12,979 nucleotides of DNA, taken from NCBI GenBank assembly GCA_937928755.1, contig CALEZI010000195.1:1-12979 (forward strand). Reading direction: 5' to 3'. Each line of letters opens with the position of its first letter. The first letter of the stretch is position 1. The notes below the pieces were generated by a model. That model was given only the letters and a program-made list of their open reading frames with translations. It was not told the origin of the DNA and ran no database searches. Positions 1 through 8,360 of this stretch are shown here, one piece after another. This DNA comes from an uncultured Rhodanobacteraceae bacterium (GTDB lineage: Bacteria > Pseudomonadota > Gammaproteobacteria > Xanthomonadales > SZUA-5). The position numbers were made by a program, and so were the translations under genes.

Positions 1-100
1 GGCCCTTCGTGGGTCCAGACTTGTCTGGACGCTGTTGCTCCGAGAAAACGAAAGGAGTCCAGACAAGTCTGGACCCACAAAAGCAGCAGGCCGCTCTTGC
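1..100. repeat. Nested-palindrome intergenic repeat, copy 1
   Basis: Two 18-base palindromes of the form GTCCAGAC-NN-GTCTGGAC lie at 13-30 (centre TT) and 57-74 (centre AA). Each can fold alone, and they are also reverse complements of each other. Together they can form one long stem of about 24 pairs (9-32 with 55-78) around a loop of about 22 bases. The same 100 bases recur at 183-282 with no gaps and only a few substitutions. The window begins inside or at the edge of this copy, so the left boundary is unknown. The organisation resembles a paired REP/BIME or a MITE-like element. I see no coding potential. Confidence 0.85.
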
Positions 101-130
101 GCACCATGAACTGGTGTCGCCTCCTTGAAG

Positions 131-304
131 GCGGTGTTGGTTGTTGGCGTTGGTGTCGGTTGAGCAGAGGCCACGGCAAAGCGGCCCTTCGTGGGTCCAG
201 ACTTGTCTGGACGCTGTTGCTCCGAGAAAACGAAAGGCGTCCAGACAAGTCTGGACTCACAAGAGCAGGAGGCCGCTCTTGCCAACAGCAACAGCCAACA
301 CCGC
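131..304. repeat. Inverted repeat around the second palindromic element
   Basis: The 10 bases at 131-140 (GCGGTGTTGG) are exactly reverse-complementary to 295-304, and the similarity extends more loosely outward and inward (TTGTTGGC-type runs at about 141-148 and 281-294). The right arm lies just after the stop codon of the oxidoreductase, which is read from the other strand. The arms enclose the whole second copy of the GTCCAGAC element, so they may mark the ends of a larger mobile or duplicated unit. The stretch 101-182 otherwise shows no gene. Confidence 0.5.
183..282. repeat. Nested-palindrome intergenic repeat, copy 2
   Basis: This is an ungapped duplicate of 1-100 at an offset of 182 bases. 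Its palindromes are at 195-212 and 239-256. The long stem pairs 191-214 with 237-260, 24 pairs with a single mismatch, leaving a 22-base loop (215-236). A smaller hairpin follows, formed by CAAGAGC and GCTCTTG at about 260-281. It lies downstream of the oxidoreductase gene, so its transcript could end in or be protected by these stems. There is no T-run, so it is not a classical intrinsic terminator. Confidence 0.85.
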
Positions 305-307
305 TTT

Positions 308-1282
308 TCAGGGCACCACGACGACCTTCCCCACCACCTTGCGCGCGGCCATGTCGACCAGCGCCTGCGGCGCTTCGGCCAGGCTGTACTGCCGTGAGAT
401 GCGAGGCTTGAGCTTGCCCGCGCCGATCCAGCCCAGAATCTCCTGAATGCCGGCCGCGTTGGCCTTCGGCTCGCGCTTGGCGAACTCGCCCCAGAATACG
501 CCGACCAGCGAGGCGCCCTTGAGCAGCGGCAAGTTCAACGGCAGCGCCGGTACATGGCCGTCGGCGAAACCGATCACCAGATGCCGCCCGCGCCAGGCAA
601 TCGCGCGGAACGCGGCCTCGGTCCATCTGCCGCCGACCGGGTCGAAGACCACGTCGACACCCTTGCCGACGGTCAGTTTCTTCAGCGCCTCGCGCAGGTC
701 CTCGTCGACATAGTTGATGCATTCGTCGGCGCCGTGTTCGCGGCAGATTGCCAGCTTCTCCGCGGTGCTCGCCGCGGCGATCACACGGGCGTCGACCGCC
801 TTGCCGATCTCGACCGCTGCCAGACCCACGCCGCCGGCGGCACCGAGCACCAGCAGCGTCTCACCCGCCTTCAGCGCCGCCCGATCGCGCAACGCATGCC
901 AACTGGTGCCATAGGCCAGCACCAGGCTTGCCGCGAGCGCCATCGGCACCCCCGGCGGCAAGGGCATGCAAAGAGCGGCGTCGACGACGCATTCCTCGGC
1001 AAAACCACCAATGCCGCACAGCGCAGCAACCGCCATGCCCGGCCGAAGTCCGCGTACATCCCCGCCCACTGCAGTGATCTCGCCGGCGACCTCGGCGCCT
1101 GGCGAGAACGGCAGCGCCGGCTGCATCTGGTACTTTTTCTGGATGATCAGCACGTCGGGGAAGTTGACCCCGGCGGCGGCGACGCGGATGCGCACCTCGT
1201 GCGGGCCCGGTTCGGGCAAGGCCACGTCCATCAGCTTGAGCGTCTCGGGGCCGCCCCATTGTTCGCAGATGATTGCTTTCAT
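308..1282 (-). CDS. NADPH:quinone oxidoreductase family protein (zinc-free MDR)
   Basis: This 324-residue protein belongs to the medium-chain dehydrogenase/reductase superfamily, quinone-oxidoreductase branch, which reduces quinones or alpha,beta-unsaturated carbonyls with NADPH in the cytoplasm. It has a GroES-like N-terminal half (MKAIICEQWGGPETLKL start, AAGVNFPD at about 37-43, PGAEVAGEI at 61-69). A Rossmann half carries the dinucleotide loop GAAGGVG at 147-153. The GHE and cysteine zinc ligands of alcohol dehydrogenases are absent, as expected for this branch. The start at 1282 is chosen because AAGGAG lies 6 bases upstream and family proteins begin at this MKA; the longer frame to 1441 would run through a palindromic repeat and the divergent gene. 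The exact substrate cannot be read from sequence. Proximity to beta-oxidation genes suggests, but does not prove, a role with enoyl-type substrates. Confidence 0.93.
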   Translation of the reverse strand: MKAIICEQWGGPETLKLMDVALPEPGPHEVRIRVAAAGVNFPDVLIIQKKYQMQPALPFSPGAEVAGEITAVGGDVRGLRPGMAVAALCGIGGFAEECVVDAALCMPLPPGVPMALAASLVLAYGTSWHALRDRAALKAGETLLVLGAAGGVGLAAVEIGKAVDARVIAAASTAEKLAICREHGADECINYVDEDLREALKKLTVGKGVDVVFDPVGGRWTEAAFRAIAWRGRHLVIGFADGHVPALPLNLPLLKGASLVGVFWGEFAKREPKANAAGIQEILGWIGAGKLKPRISRQYSLAEAPQALVDMAARKVVGKVVVVP

Positions 1283-1324
1283 GTTGTGCTCCTTGAGGCC
1301 GCGGCGCGGCGTGCTGGTTTGATC

Positions 1325-1400
1325 GCAGGTTGGGCTGAAGCGCAGCCGTGCCCAACTTCCGGCGAGACTCGTTGGGCACGCTGCGCTTGGCCCAACCTGC
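1325..1400. repeat. Inverted repeat (GTTGGGC type) between divergent genes
   Basis: The arm at 1325-1356 pairs with 1371-1400 around a 14-base spacer, with about one substitution and two one-base bulges in some 30 pairs. Each arm also has internal dyad symmetry (TTGGGC ... GCCCAAC), as in REP doublets. It fills more than half of the 137-base gap between the oxidoreductase start (1282, minus) and the membrane protein start (1420, plus). Promoters for either gene must therefore lie in or beside it. Confidence 0.85.
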
Positions 1401-1419
1401 GCCCGGAGATGCGGACCCC

Positions 1420-2190
1420 ATGGCCCCACGGCACTGGGCACGCCCGGTTCATGGGAACATACCGTTGTTCACCCACGACCGATTCCTGCACGTGTCCGAT
1501 CCAACACCGGTTCCCCGACTGTCCACCCGGGTGTTCTTCGCCGACGTCGCCGGTGAACTGTTCAGTCTCGATCGCGGCGTGCCGTACACGCTGGGTCAAT
1601 TGCTGGTGCGGCCGGGGCCGACCATTCGTCGTTACATTGTCGAGCGCGATCCGCGACTGACCAAGCCCTTTCGACTGGTGTTGATCTGTCTCGCCGTCGT
1701 CGCCGCAGTGATGCACTTGACCGGAATCGGCGTGGATTTTCCCGGTATGCAGCCGGGAAGGCCACAGTCGACGGATTCCACGACCAATGCCTTTCGCGCG
1801 GGCCTGACCACGGTTGTCGGCAATCTCGATGTCATGCTGGTGCTCTGCTGGGTGCCGGCGATTGCTGCTGGTGTGCAATCCCTCTACCGACGGCATCAGC
1901 ACAACTACGCGGAAGTGTTCGTTTTCGGTTTGTACACGCTGCCGCAGATGCTGATCTGGCTGTTGCCCATGGTGGCGTTGATCGCCTGGACTGGCGATGC
2001 GCCGGGCTGGCTGCTGCCTGCATTGGCGTTGGCGCCGGTAATCCTCTCCGCGCACGGCTACCATTGCCCGGAGCGCGAGCCGCTCTGGCGCGCGTTCATG
2101 GTTGCCTTCTACGCCGCATTCTCGGTGGTCGTCCTGATGCTCGGCATGCTGATGGGATTGGTGTTGTGGAATATGGCGATCCTCCAGTAA
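1420..2190 (+). CDS. Multi-pass membrane protein, DUF3667-like
   Basis: This 256-residue protein has a soluble N-terminal segment of about 80 residues followed by roughly five hydrophobic segments (near 84-101, 134-152, 168-190, 197-212 and 226-250). The stretch VFFADVAGELFSLDRGVPY, then TLGQLL-RPGPTIRRYI, and the lysine-proline-phenylalanine entry into the first membrane segment match my recollection of DUF3667, a family of unknown function. The cysteine-rich start common in that family is missing here. The ATG at 1420 is preferred because it follows the repeat and has GGAG 11 bases upstream. An in-frame ATG at 1348 lies inside the palindromic repeat and would add 24 unlikely residues. TTG or GTG starts a little downstream are possible. 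It is divergent from the oxidoreductase and convergent with the acyl-CoA dehydrogenase. Function is unknown. Confidence 0.72.
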   Translation: MAPRHWARPVHGNIPLFTHDRFLHVSDPTPVPRLSTRVFFADVAGELFSLDRGVPYTLGQLLVRPGPTIRRYIVERDPRLTKPFRLVLICLAVVAAVMHLTGIGVDFPGMQPGRPQSTDSTTNAFRAGLTTVVGNLDVMLVLCWVPAIAAGVQSLYRRHQHNYAEVFVFGLYTLPQMLIWLLPMVALIAWTGDAPGWLLPALALAPVILSAHGYHCPEREPLWRAFMVAFYAAFSVVVLMLGMLMGLVLWNMAILQ

Positions 2191-2197
2191 ACCGATG

Positions 2198-2220
2198 GTG
2201 GGAGCGGATTTACTCCGCGA
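2198..2220 (+). repeat. REP-like element (GTGGGAGCGGATTT type)
   Basis: A short imperfect palindrome, GTGGGAGCGG-ATTTA-CTCCGCGA, lies 7 bases after the stop codon of the DUF3667-like gene. It has the same form as the GTGGGAGCGGG...CCCGCGA REPs known from Pseudomonas and relatives. It could form a hairpin at the 3' end of the transcript. Only one copy is seen in the window. Confidence 0.6.
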
Positions 2221-2259
2221 TGGAGTTCGCGGGATGACCAGCGCCCACAGGGCCCGATT

Positions 2260-2294
2260 GTCACGTAGGCCGCTGCGCGGCCAACGTGACCTAC
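2260..2294 (-). repeat. 35-base GTAGGTCAC REP, copy 1
   Basis: Read on the minus strand this begins GTAGGTCACGTTGGCCGC and ends GCGGCCTACGTGAC, an imperfect palindrome with a GTAG head. Two further copies of identical length lie at 4875-4909 and 4925-4959. It is placed between the convergent 3' ends of the DUF3667-like gene and the acyl-CoA dehydrogenase gene. Confidence 0.85.
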
Positions 2295-2311
2295 CTTGCG
2301 CTCAGGGATTT

Positions 2312-2346
2312 ACGTTTCACGTTTCACGTTTCACGTTTCACGTTTT
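2312..2346 (+). repeat. Heptamer tandem repeat (ACGTTTC)x5
   Basis: Four perfect ACGTTTC units (2312-2339) are followed by a fifth ending in T instead of C (2340-2346). The run ends 14 bases before the stop codon of the acyl-CoA dehydrogenase, so it lies in that gene's 3' untranslated region. Short tandem runs like this can change copy number by replication slippage. No reading frame uses it. Confidence 0.9.
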
Positions 2347-2360
2347 ACGATTGACCGCGC

Positions 2361-4163
2361 TCAGAACCACTCATCGCGCATCGCATACGCGCTTGGCTCG
2401 GCCTCGCTGACCAGCCGCGCCGCCAATTCGATCTGCGGCCATTCGGTGGCGAAGAAGAATCGGCACGCCTGGATTTTTCCCGCATAAAAGGCGCGATCGT
2501 GATCGCTCGCCGTCGGCAGCGCGCGCGCGGCAATCACGGCTTGCCACAACCACATCCAGCCGATGCTCAGGTGGCCGAGCAGCGTCATGTAATGGCTGGC
2601 ATTGGCCAGCGTCTGCCGGACCTCGCCTGATGCCATGCGCTGCCCCGCGGCGCGTGTGGTTTCGGCCGCCAGCTTCGCGCCTGCAGCGAGCTGCGCCGCC
2701 AGCGACTGCAGCGATTCGATGCTGGCTGCATCAGCACACACGACACCCACCTGCGCCAGCATCAACTTCAGCGCCGCGCCGTTCTGCATCATCGCCTTGC
2801 GCCCGAGCAGATCGAGCGCCTGGATGCCGTTGGTGCCTTCGTGGATCGGGTTGATGCGGTTGTCGCGATAGCACTGCTCGACCGGATAGTCGCGCGTGTA
2901 GCCGTAACCGCCTAGGATCTGGATCGCCAGTTCGTTGGATTTCAGCGCGTAGTCCGAGCCCCAGGACTTGATGATCGGCGTCAGCAGCTCCAGAAGCAGG
3001 TGGCTCTCGGTGCGAATTTTCTCGTCCGGATCCAGCGCGCGGTCGACCAGCATCGAGGCGTAGAAGCCGAGCACCTGGGCGCCCTCGACGTAGCACTTCT
3101 GCTGCAGCAGCATGCGCCGGATATCGGCGTGCTCGATCAGCGTCACCGGCTGCGATGTCGGGTCCTTCTGATCCGGATGGCGACCCTGGCGGCGCTCGCG
3201 CGCGTACTTCAGCGAGTACTGGTAGCCGACTGAACCCTGTTGCACCGCGCCCATGCCGACGCCGATGCGCTCCTCGTTCATCATGTGGAACATGTAGCCG
3301 AGGCCCTGGTGCGGTTGACCGACCAGTTCGGCGTAACAGTCGCCCTGCTCGCCGAACTTGAGGAAGGTGTTGACGCTGCCGCGCTGGCCCATCTTGTGGT
3401 TTAGTCCGGCCAGCGCGACGTCGTTGCGCGCGCCGCGGCTGCCGTCGGCATTCACCCGCCAGCGCGGCACGATGAACAGGCTGATGCCACGCACGCCGGC
3501 CGGCGCGCCGTCGATCTTGGCGAGCAGCAGATGGATGATGTTTTCGCCGAGTTCATGATCGCCGGCCGAGATCCACATCTTGGCGCCAGTGATCCGGTAG
3601 CTGCCGTCCGCCTTCGGCTCGGCGCGGGTCTTGATGTCGGACAGTGACGAGCCGGCCTGTGGCTCGGACAGGCACATGGTGCCGAAATAGCGGCCTTCGA
3701 CGATCGGCCGCATGTACAAACGCTTTTGCTCGTCAGTGCCGTAGACGGCGAGCAGATTGGCCGCCGCGCGCGCCAGCGCCGGATAGGCGATGGTGCCGGC
3801 ATTGGCCGCCGAAAACATCGAATCGCAGGCCTGCGCGATCACGAACGGCAACTGCATGCCGCCGTCCGCGATGTCGGCCAGTGCCGCGCAGAATCCGGCT
3901 TCGTTGTAGGCGGCGACGCCCTCGCCGATTTCCGGGATCAGTTCGACCTTGCCATCGACCATGTGCGGTTCGTTGAGGTCGGACTTGCGGTTGTGCGGCA
4001 GGAATTTCTCGACGGCGATCTGATGCGCCAGTTCGATGGCCGAATCGAAGGTCTCGCGGCTGTGTTCGGCGAAACGCGGGTAGGCCGTCAGGCGATCGGC
4101 ACCAAGCAATTCGTACAGGGTGAAGTCGAGATGGCGGCGATCGATCAGCGGGCTGGCGCTCAT
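2361..4163 (-). CDS. Acyl-CoA dehydrogenase, 600-residue DmdC-like class
   Basis: This FAD-dependent enzyme takes the first step of beta-oxidation, turning an acyl-CoA into a trans-2-enoyl-CoA and passing electrons to electron-transferring flavoprotein. The N-terminal helical domain covers about 1-160. Flavin contacts are seen in MCLSEPQAGSSLSDIKTRA (163-181) and KMWISAGDHE (195-204). The C-terminal helical domain contains the Arg motif and GGYGYTRDYPVEQCYRD (418-434). The catalytic base is expected to be Glu442 in IHEGTNGIQ. The extra 120-residue tail with FYAGKIQACRFFF (559-571) is typical of the long class that includes DmdC (3-methylmercaptopropionyl-CoA dehydrogenase) and many fatty-acid enzymes, so the substrate is not fixed. 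Start 4163 has GGAAG about 7 bases upstream; the longer frame to 4208 would cross the divergent control region. It is divergent from the QsdR-type regulator. Confidence 0.95.
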   Translation of the reverse strand: MSASPLIDRRHLDFTLYELLGADRLTAYPRFAEHSRETFDSAIELAHQIAVEKFLPHNRKSDLNEPHMVDGKVELIPEIGEGVAAYNEAGFCAALADIADGGMQLPFVIAQACDSMFSAANAGTIAYPALARAAANLLAVYGTDEQKRLYMRPIVEGRYFGTMCLSEPQAGSSLSDIKTRAEPKADGSYRITGAKMWISAGDHELGENIIHLLLAKIDGAPAGVRGISLFIVPRWRVNADGSRGARNDVALAGLNHKMGQRGSVNTFLKFGEQGDCYAELVGQPHQGLGYMFHMMNEERIGVGMGAVQQGSVGYQYSLKYARERRQGRHPDQKDPTSQPVTLIEHADIRRMLLQQKCYVEGAQVLGFYASMLVDRALDPDEKIRTESHLLLELLTPIIKSWGSDYALKSNELAIQILGGYGYTRDYPVEQCYRDNRINPIHEGTNGIQALDLLGRKAMMQNGAALKLMLAQVGVVCADAASIESLQSLAAQLAAGAKLAAETTRAAGQRMASGEVRQTLANASHYMTLLGHLSIGWMWLWQAVIAARALPTASDHDRAFYAGKIQACRFFFATEWPQIELAARLVSEAEPSAYAMRDEWF

Positions 4164-4181
4164 GAGTGGCTTCCTTCGGTA

Positions 4182-4220
4182 ATGAGTCATTCTGACTACT
4201 TGACTCATCTAGCGTCAAGT
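4182..4220. promoter_or_regulatory. Putative operator/promoter: two overlapping inverted repeats
   Basis: The 64-base gap between the divergent dehydrogenase and regulator genes contains ATGAGTCA (4182-4189) paired with TGACTCAT (4201-4208) across 11 bases. It also contains ACTTGAC (4198-4204) paired exactly with GTCAAGT (4214-4220) across 9 bases. The two palindromes share the TGAC core. On the minus strand a possible -35 TTGACG (4218-4213) and -10 CAGAAT (4194-4189), 18 bases apart, fall inside them. On the plus strand TTGACT at 4200-4205 is a possible -35 for the regulator. This fits a TetR-family operator that represses both directions until an acyl-CoA or related ligand binds. Binding is inferred, not shown. 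Confidence 0.55.
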
Positions 4221-4227
4221 GAACCAA

Positions 4228-4860
4228 ATGTCTAAACTGCGGCACATGTCCGCACCCACGACCACCAAGCTGTCCCGAGCCCTGCGCGAAGCGCCGCCGC
4301 GCAAGGCGACGCCGCTGGACCTGTTCCAGTTGGCCAAGCGCCAGTGGCTGGCGGGTGAACGCATCGATGTCGGTGCGCTTGCGGCGCGCTTGAAGATCGG
4401 TCGGGCGACGGCCTTCCGCTGGGTCGGCAGCCGCGACCTTCTTCTCGGCGAGATTCTCTGGTCGATGTGCGAAACGCTGATGACCGAGGCCGCGAGCAAG
4501 TCGCCCGGCCATGGCGCCACGCGTATCGCCGCGATCTGCGAGACCGCGGTGCGCGCCATCGTCAGTTTCCGCCCGCTGCGCCAGTTCGTCCGCCAGGACC
4601 CCGAGTACGCTTTGCGCCTGCTGGTCAGCAAGATCGGCCCGGTGCAACGGCGCAGCATCGATCGCGTGCGCGAGTTGCTGCAGGCCGAAGCCGCGCGCGG
4701 CCTGGCACTGCCGCTCGGTGTCGACACCCTCGCCTACCTGATCGTGCGCCTGTGCGAGTCCTTCATCTACGCCGACGTCATCAGCGACCAGAAGGTCGAT
4801 GTCGCCGATGCCGGCCTCGCCGTGCAGTTGTTGTTGTCGGGGCGGGTGGAGCAGTCGTGA
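4228..4860 (+). CDS. TetR-family transcriptional regulator, QsdR type
   Basis: This 210-residue DNA-binding protein opens with the hallmark of the QsdR group, LSRALREAPPRKATPLDLF (15-33). A helix-turn-helix follows (IDVGALAARLKIGRATAFRWVGSR, about 46-69) and then an all-helical ligand-binding domain. QsdR was named for a repressor of a lactone-degradation operon in Rhodococcus. Here the neighbours are beta-oxidation genes on both sides, so an acyl-CoA-type effector is more likely, by inference. The start is uncertain: ATG 4228 has a weak AAGTGA 5 bases upstream, GTG 4219 would lie in the operator, and ATG 4246 gives MSAPTTTKLSRAL and would be nearly leaderless if the promoter at 4200 is used. 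It is divergent from the dehydrogenase and codirectional with the fadB-like gene. Confidence 0.88.
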   Translation: MSKLRHMSAPTTTKLSRALREAPPRKATPLDLFQLAKRQWLAGERIDVGALAARLKIGRATAFRWVGSRDLLLGEILWSMCETLMTEAASKSPGHGATRIAAICETAVRAIVSFRPLRQFVRQDPEYALRLLVSKIGPVQRRSIDRVRELLQAEAARGLALPLGVDTLAYLIVRLCESFIYADVISDQKVDVADAGLAVQLLLSGRVEQS

Positions 4861-4874
4861 CCCCAGCGCCTGAC

Positions 4875-4909
4875 GTAGGTCACGTTGCGCGCGTCGCGAG
4901 CTACGTGAC
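4875..4909 (+). repeat. 35-base GTAGGTCAC REP, copy 2
   Basis: This is the plus-strand member of the family. It begins GTAGGTCACGTT and ends GAGCTACGTGAC, and is more diverged in the middle than the other two copies. It starts 14 bases after the regulator's stop codon. With the opposite-strand copy 15 bases further on it makes a head-on REP doublet (BIME-like) that fills the gap before the fadB-like gene. Confidence 0.8.
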
Positions 4910-4924
4910 AATTCCAAAGCCGAT

Positions 4925-4959
4925 GTCACGTAGGCCGCCACGCGGCCAACGTGACCTAC
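4925..4959 (-). repeat. 35-base GTAGGTCAC REP, copy 3
   Basis: This copy is nearly identical to 2260-2294, and read on the minus strand it starts GTAGGTCACGTTGGCCGC. Its last base abuts an ATG at 4960 that is in frame with the fadB-like gene. A GTG start at 4951 would lie inside it. Transcripts from the regulator into the fadB-like gene must pass through this hairpin pair, which may dampen readthrough or set separate mRNA ends. Confidence 0.85.
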
Positions 4960-4989
4960 ATGAATACTCCCTTCACACCGGATCCTGAC

Positions 4990-7082
<2,093 letters not shown>

Positions 7083-7086
<4 letters not shown>

Positions 7087-7179
7087 GAGCGACGTGCACG
7101 TCGCGACCGGTGATGCGGTGAAGTTCGGAAATGACCGGGCGCCAGGATCTGACGGTCGCGACGTGCACGTCGCTCCTAC
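7083..7179. repeat. 27-base perfect inverted repeat between convergent genes (GTAGGAGCGACG REP)
   Basis: A 27-base element starting GTAGGAGCGACGTGCACG (7083-7109) is repeated exactly, in reverse complement, at 7153-7179 with a 43-base spacer. Each arm also contains the self-complementary core CGACGTGCACGTCG. A third exact copy is at 9502-9528. The GTAG head of the left arm supplies the TAG stop of the fadB-like gene (7084-7086). The head of the right arm supplies the TAG stop of the serine hydrolase (7178-7176, minus). The hairpin could act as a shared 3' barrier against antisense transcription. There is no U-tract, so it is not a standard terminator. Confidence 0.92.
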
Positions 7180-8360
7180 GACGAAGCACGTTCGCGGGTC
7201 AGAACTGCCGCGCCCAGCTCGCGCAGGAACGGCCGGCCGATTTCGGCATAGGCGTAGCGCCCATCATTGAGCACGCCATCGCGATCGACGAACAGCATCG
7301 CCGTCAGGCCGAAGGCGATATCGCGCGCCCCATCGACGACAAAAGCGCTGTCGCCGATATAGCCATAGGACATCGCATTCTTGCTGGCGATGCGCAATCC
7401 GGATCGAATCCGTCCTGCGCCGTCTAGCGGAATCAGCCACTTGGCGTAGTCATCGGCATACTGGCCGGGGTCGTAGACCGGATCAGGGCACTGGCGCGGT
7501 GGGAGCGCCATGATCTGCGCCAGCACACCTCGCGCCACCGGGCACAGTGCGAACGCCGGACCAGCGCCCAGCGCCTGCCCACTGCCCAGTTCCAGCGTCA
7601 TCCGGTGCACGATGGCAAGCGGCATGAAGTTGGAATCGCTGAAATCGTGGGCACCCTCGATCTGCTTGCCACTCTGGATCCACGCGCGACCCTTGAGCGC
7701 GCGACCGAATGGAAAGCGCTGCGGCCGCTCGTCGGCCAACGCCGGCGAATCCCACACGACTTGCCCGGCGGCGTCGAGAACCTGCGCCGCGAGCTTGCCC
7801 GGACGCGTACCGCTGCAACCAAGCCGCGCACCGATGCGGCAATCAGCGTATCCCAGTTCCCCCAGCCGCCGATGGATCGCATCGCTGCCGAGCAATTCGT
7901 AGAGCGCGTTGCAGGCCTGGTTGTCGCTGACCACGCACATCCCCCGCAGCAGGCGCATGAATGGCCAGCCGCCCTTCACCGAAGCCGGCAACGGCGCGCA
8001 GGCGCCCATTGCGTCCACGGTCACCCGCAGCGAGTCGACCTGATCGATCAAACCACGTGCACACAACTGTTCCAGCAGCAGCGCCGCCAGCGGCAGCTTG
8101 ACGAAGCTGGCGGCGGCGAACCAGCGCCGGCGCCGCACACCGAAGCTGCTTTCGCCAGCGATCTGCCAGTCGCCGTTCGCCCCGCGCGCGCAGCGCGACC
8201 ACAGAATCTGCAGTTCGAACTCGGCGCTGGCTGCAAGTACTCGCCGCGAGATCGGCCCGGCTTCGCGCAGCAGACGCAGCAGCACATCGTCGTCAGCCGC
8301 CGGCAGGCGACCGGCGCATGCCGTCAGCGCCAGTGCCGCGAGAGCTTCACGGCGACGCAT
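7176..8360 (-). CDS. Serine hydrolase lipoprotein, class A beta-lactamase-like fold
   Basis: This 394-residue protein carries a short lipoprotein signal (MRRREALAALALTAC) with lipobox LTAC, predicting acylation on Cys15 and attachment in the envelope. The nucleophile motif SxxK is S85-F-V-K88 in AASFVKLPLAALLLEQL. The SDN motif is S145-D-N in CVVSDNQACNALYELLG. At the place of the third beta-lactamase motif (K-T/S-G) the sequence reads K327-N-A in RIASKNAMSYGYIGDSAFV, so the usual glycine is replaced. It is longer than true beta-lactamases (about 290 residues), with an extra stretch near 200-310. A penicillin-interacting or peptidase role is more likely than drug resistance, but this is inference. 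The start overlaps the end of the preceding gene by 14 bases (8347-8360), suggesting translational coupling with the unknown secreted protein. The TAG stop comes from a REP head. Confidence 0.85.
   Translation of the reverse strand: MRRREALAALALTACAGRLPAADDDVLLRLLREAGPISRRVLAASAEFELQILWSRCARGANGDWQIAGESSFGVRRRRWFAAASFVKLPLAALLLEQLCARGLIDQVDSLRVTVDAMGACAPLPASVKGGWPFMRLLRGMCVVSDNQACNALYELLGSDAIHRRLGELGYADCRIGARLGCSGTRPGKLAAQVLDAAGQVVWDSPALADERPQRFPFGRALKGRAWIQSGKQIEGAHDFSDSNFMPLAIVHRMTLELGSGQALGAGPAFALCPVARGVLAQIMALPPRQCPDPVYDPGQYADDYAKWLIPLDGAGRIRSGLRIASKNAMSYGYIGDSAFVVDGARDIAFGLTAMLFVDRDGVLNDGRYAYAEIGRPFLRELGAAVLTRERASS

Noticed and set aside
1348..1419. Upstream ATG start for the DUF3667-like protein
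   Set aside because: The 24 extra residues would be encoded mostly by the palindromic repeat, and no ribosome site precedes it. ATG 1420 is more likely.
554..1660. 368-residue open frame on the plus strand
   Set aside because: It is antisense to the quinone oxidoreductase and continues through the inverted repeat into the DUF3667-like gene in the wrong frame.
4951..4989. GTG 4951 as start of the fadB-like gene
   Set aside because: It lies inside a REP and gives 13 residues not expected in the family, whose proteins begin close to the residue encoded at 4990.
7176..8360. Beta-lactamase antibiotic-resistance gene
   Set aside because: SxxK and SDN are present, but the protein is about 100 residues too long, is a predicted lipoprotein, has KNA in place of K-T/S-G and lacks mobile-element context. 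The sequence does not support a resistance claim.
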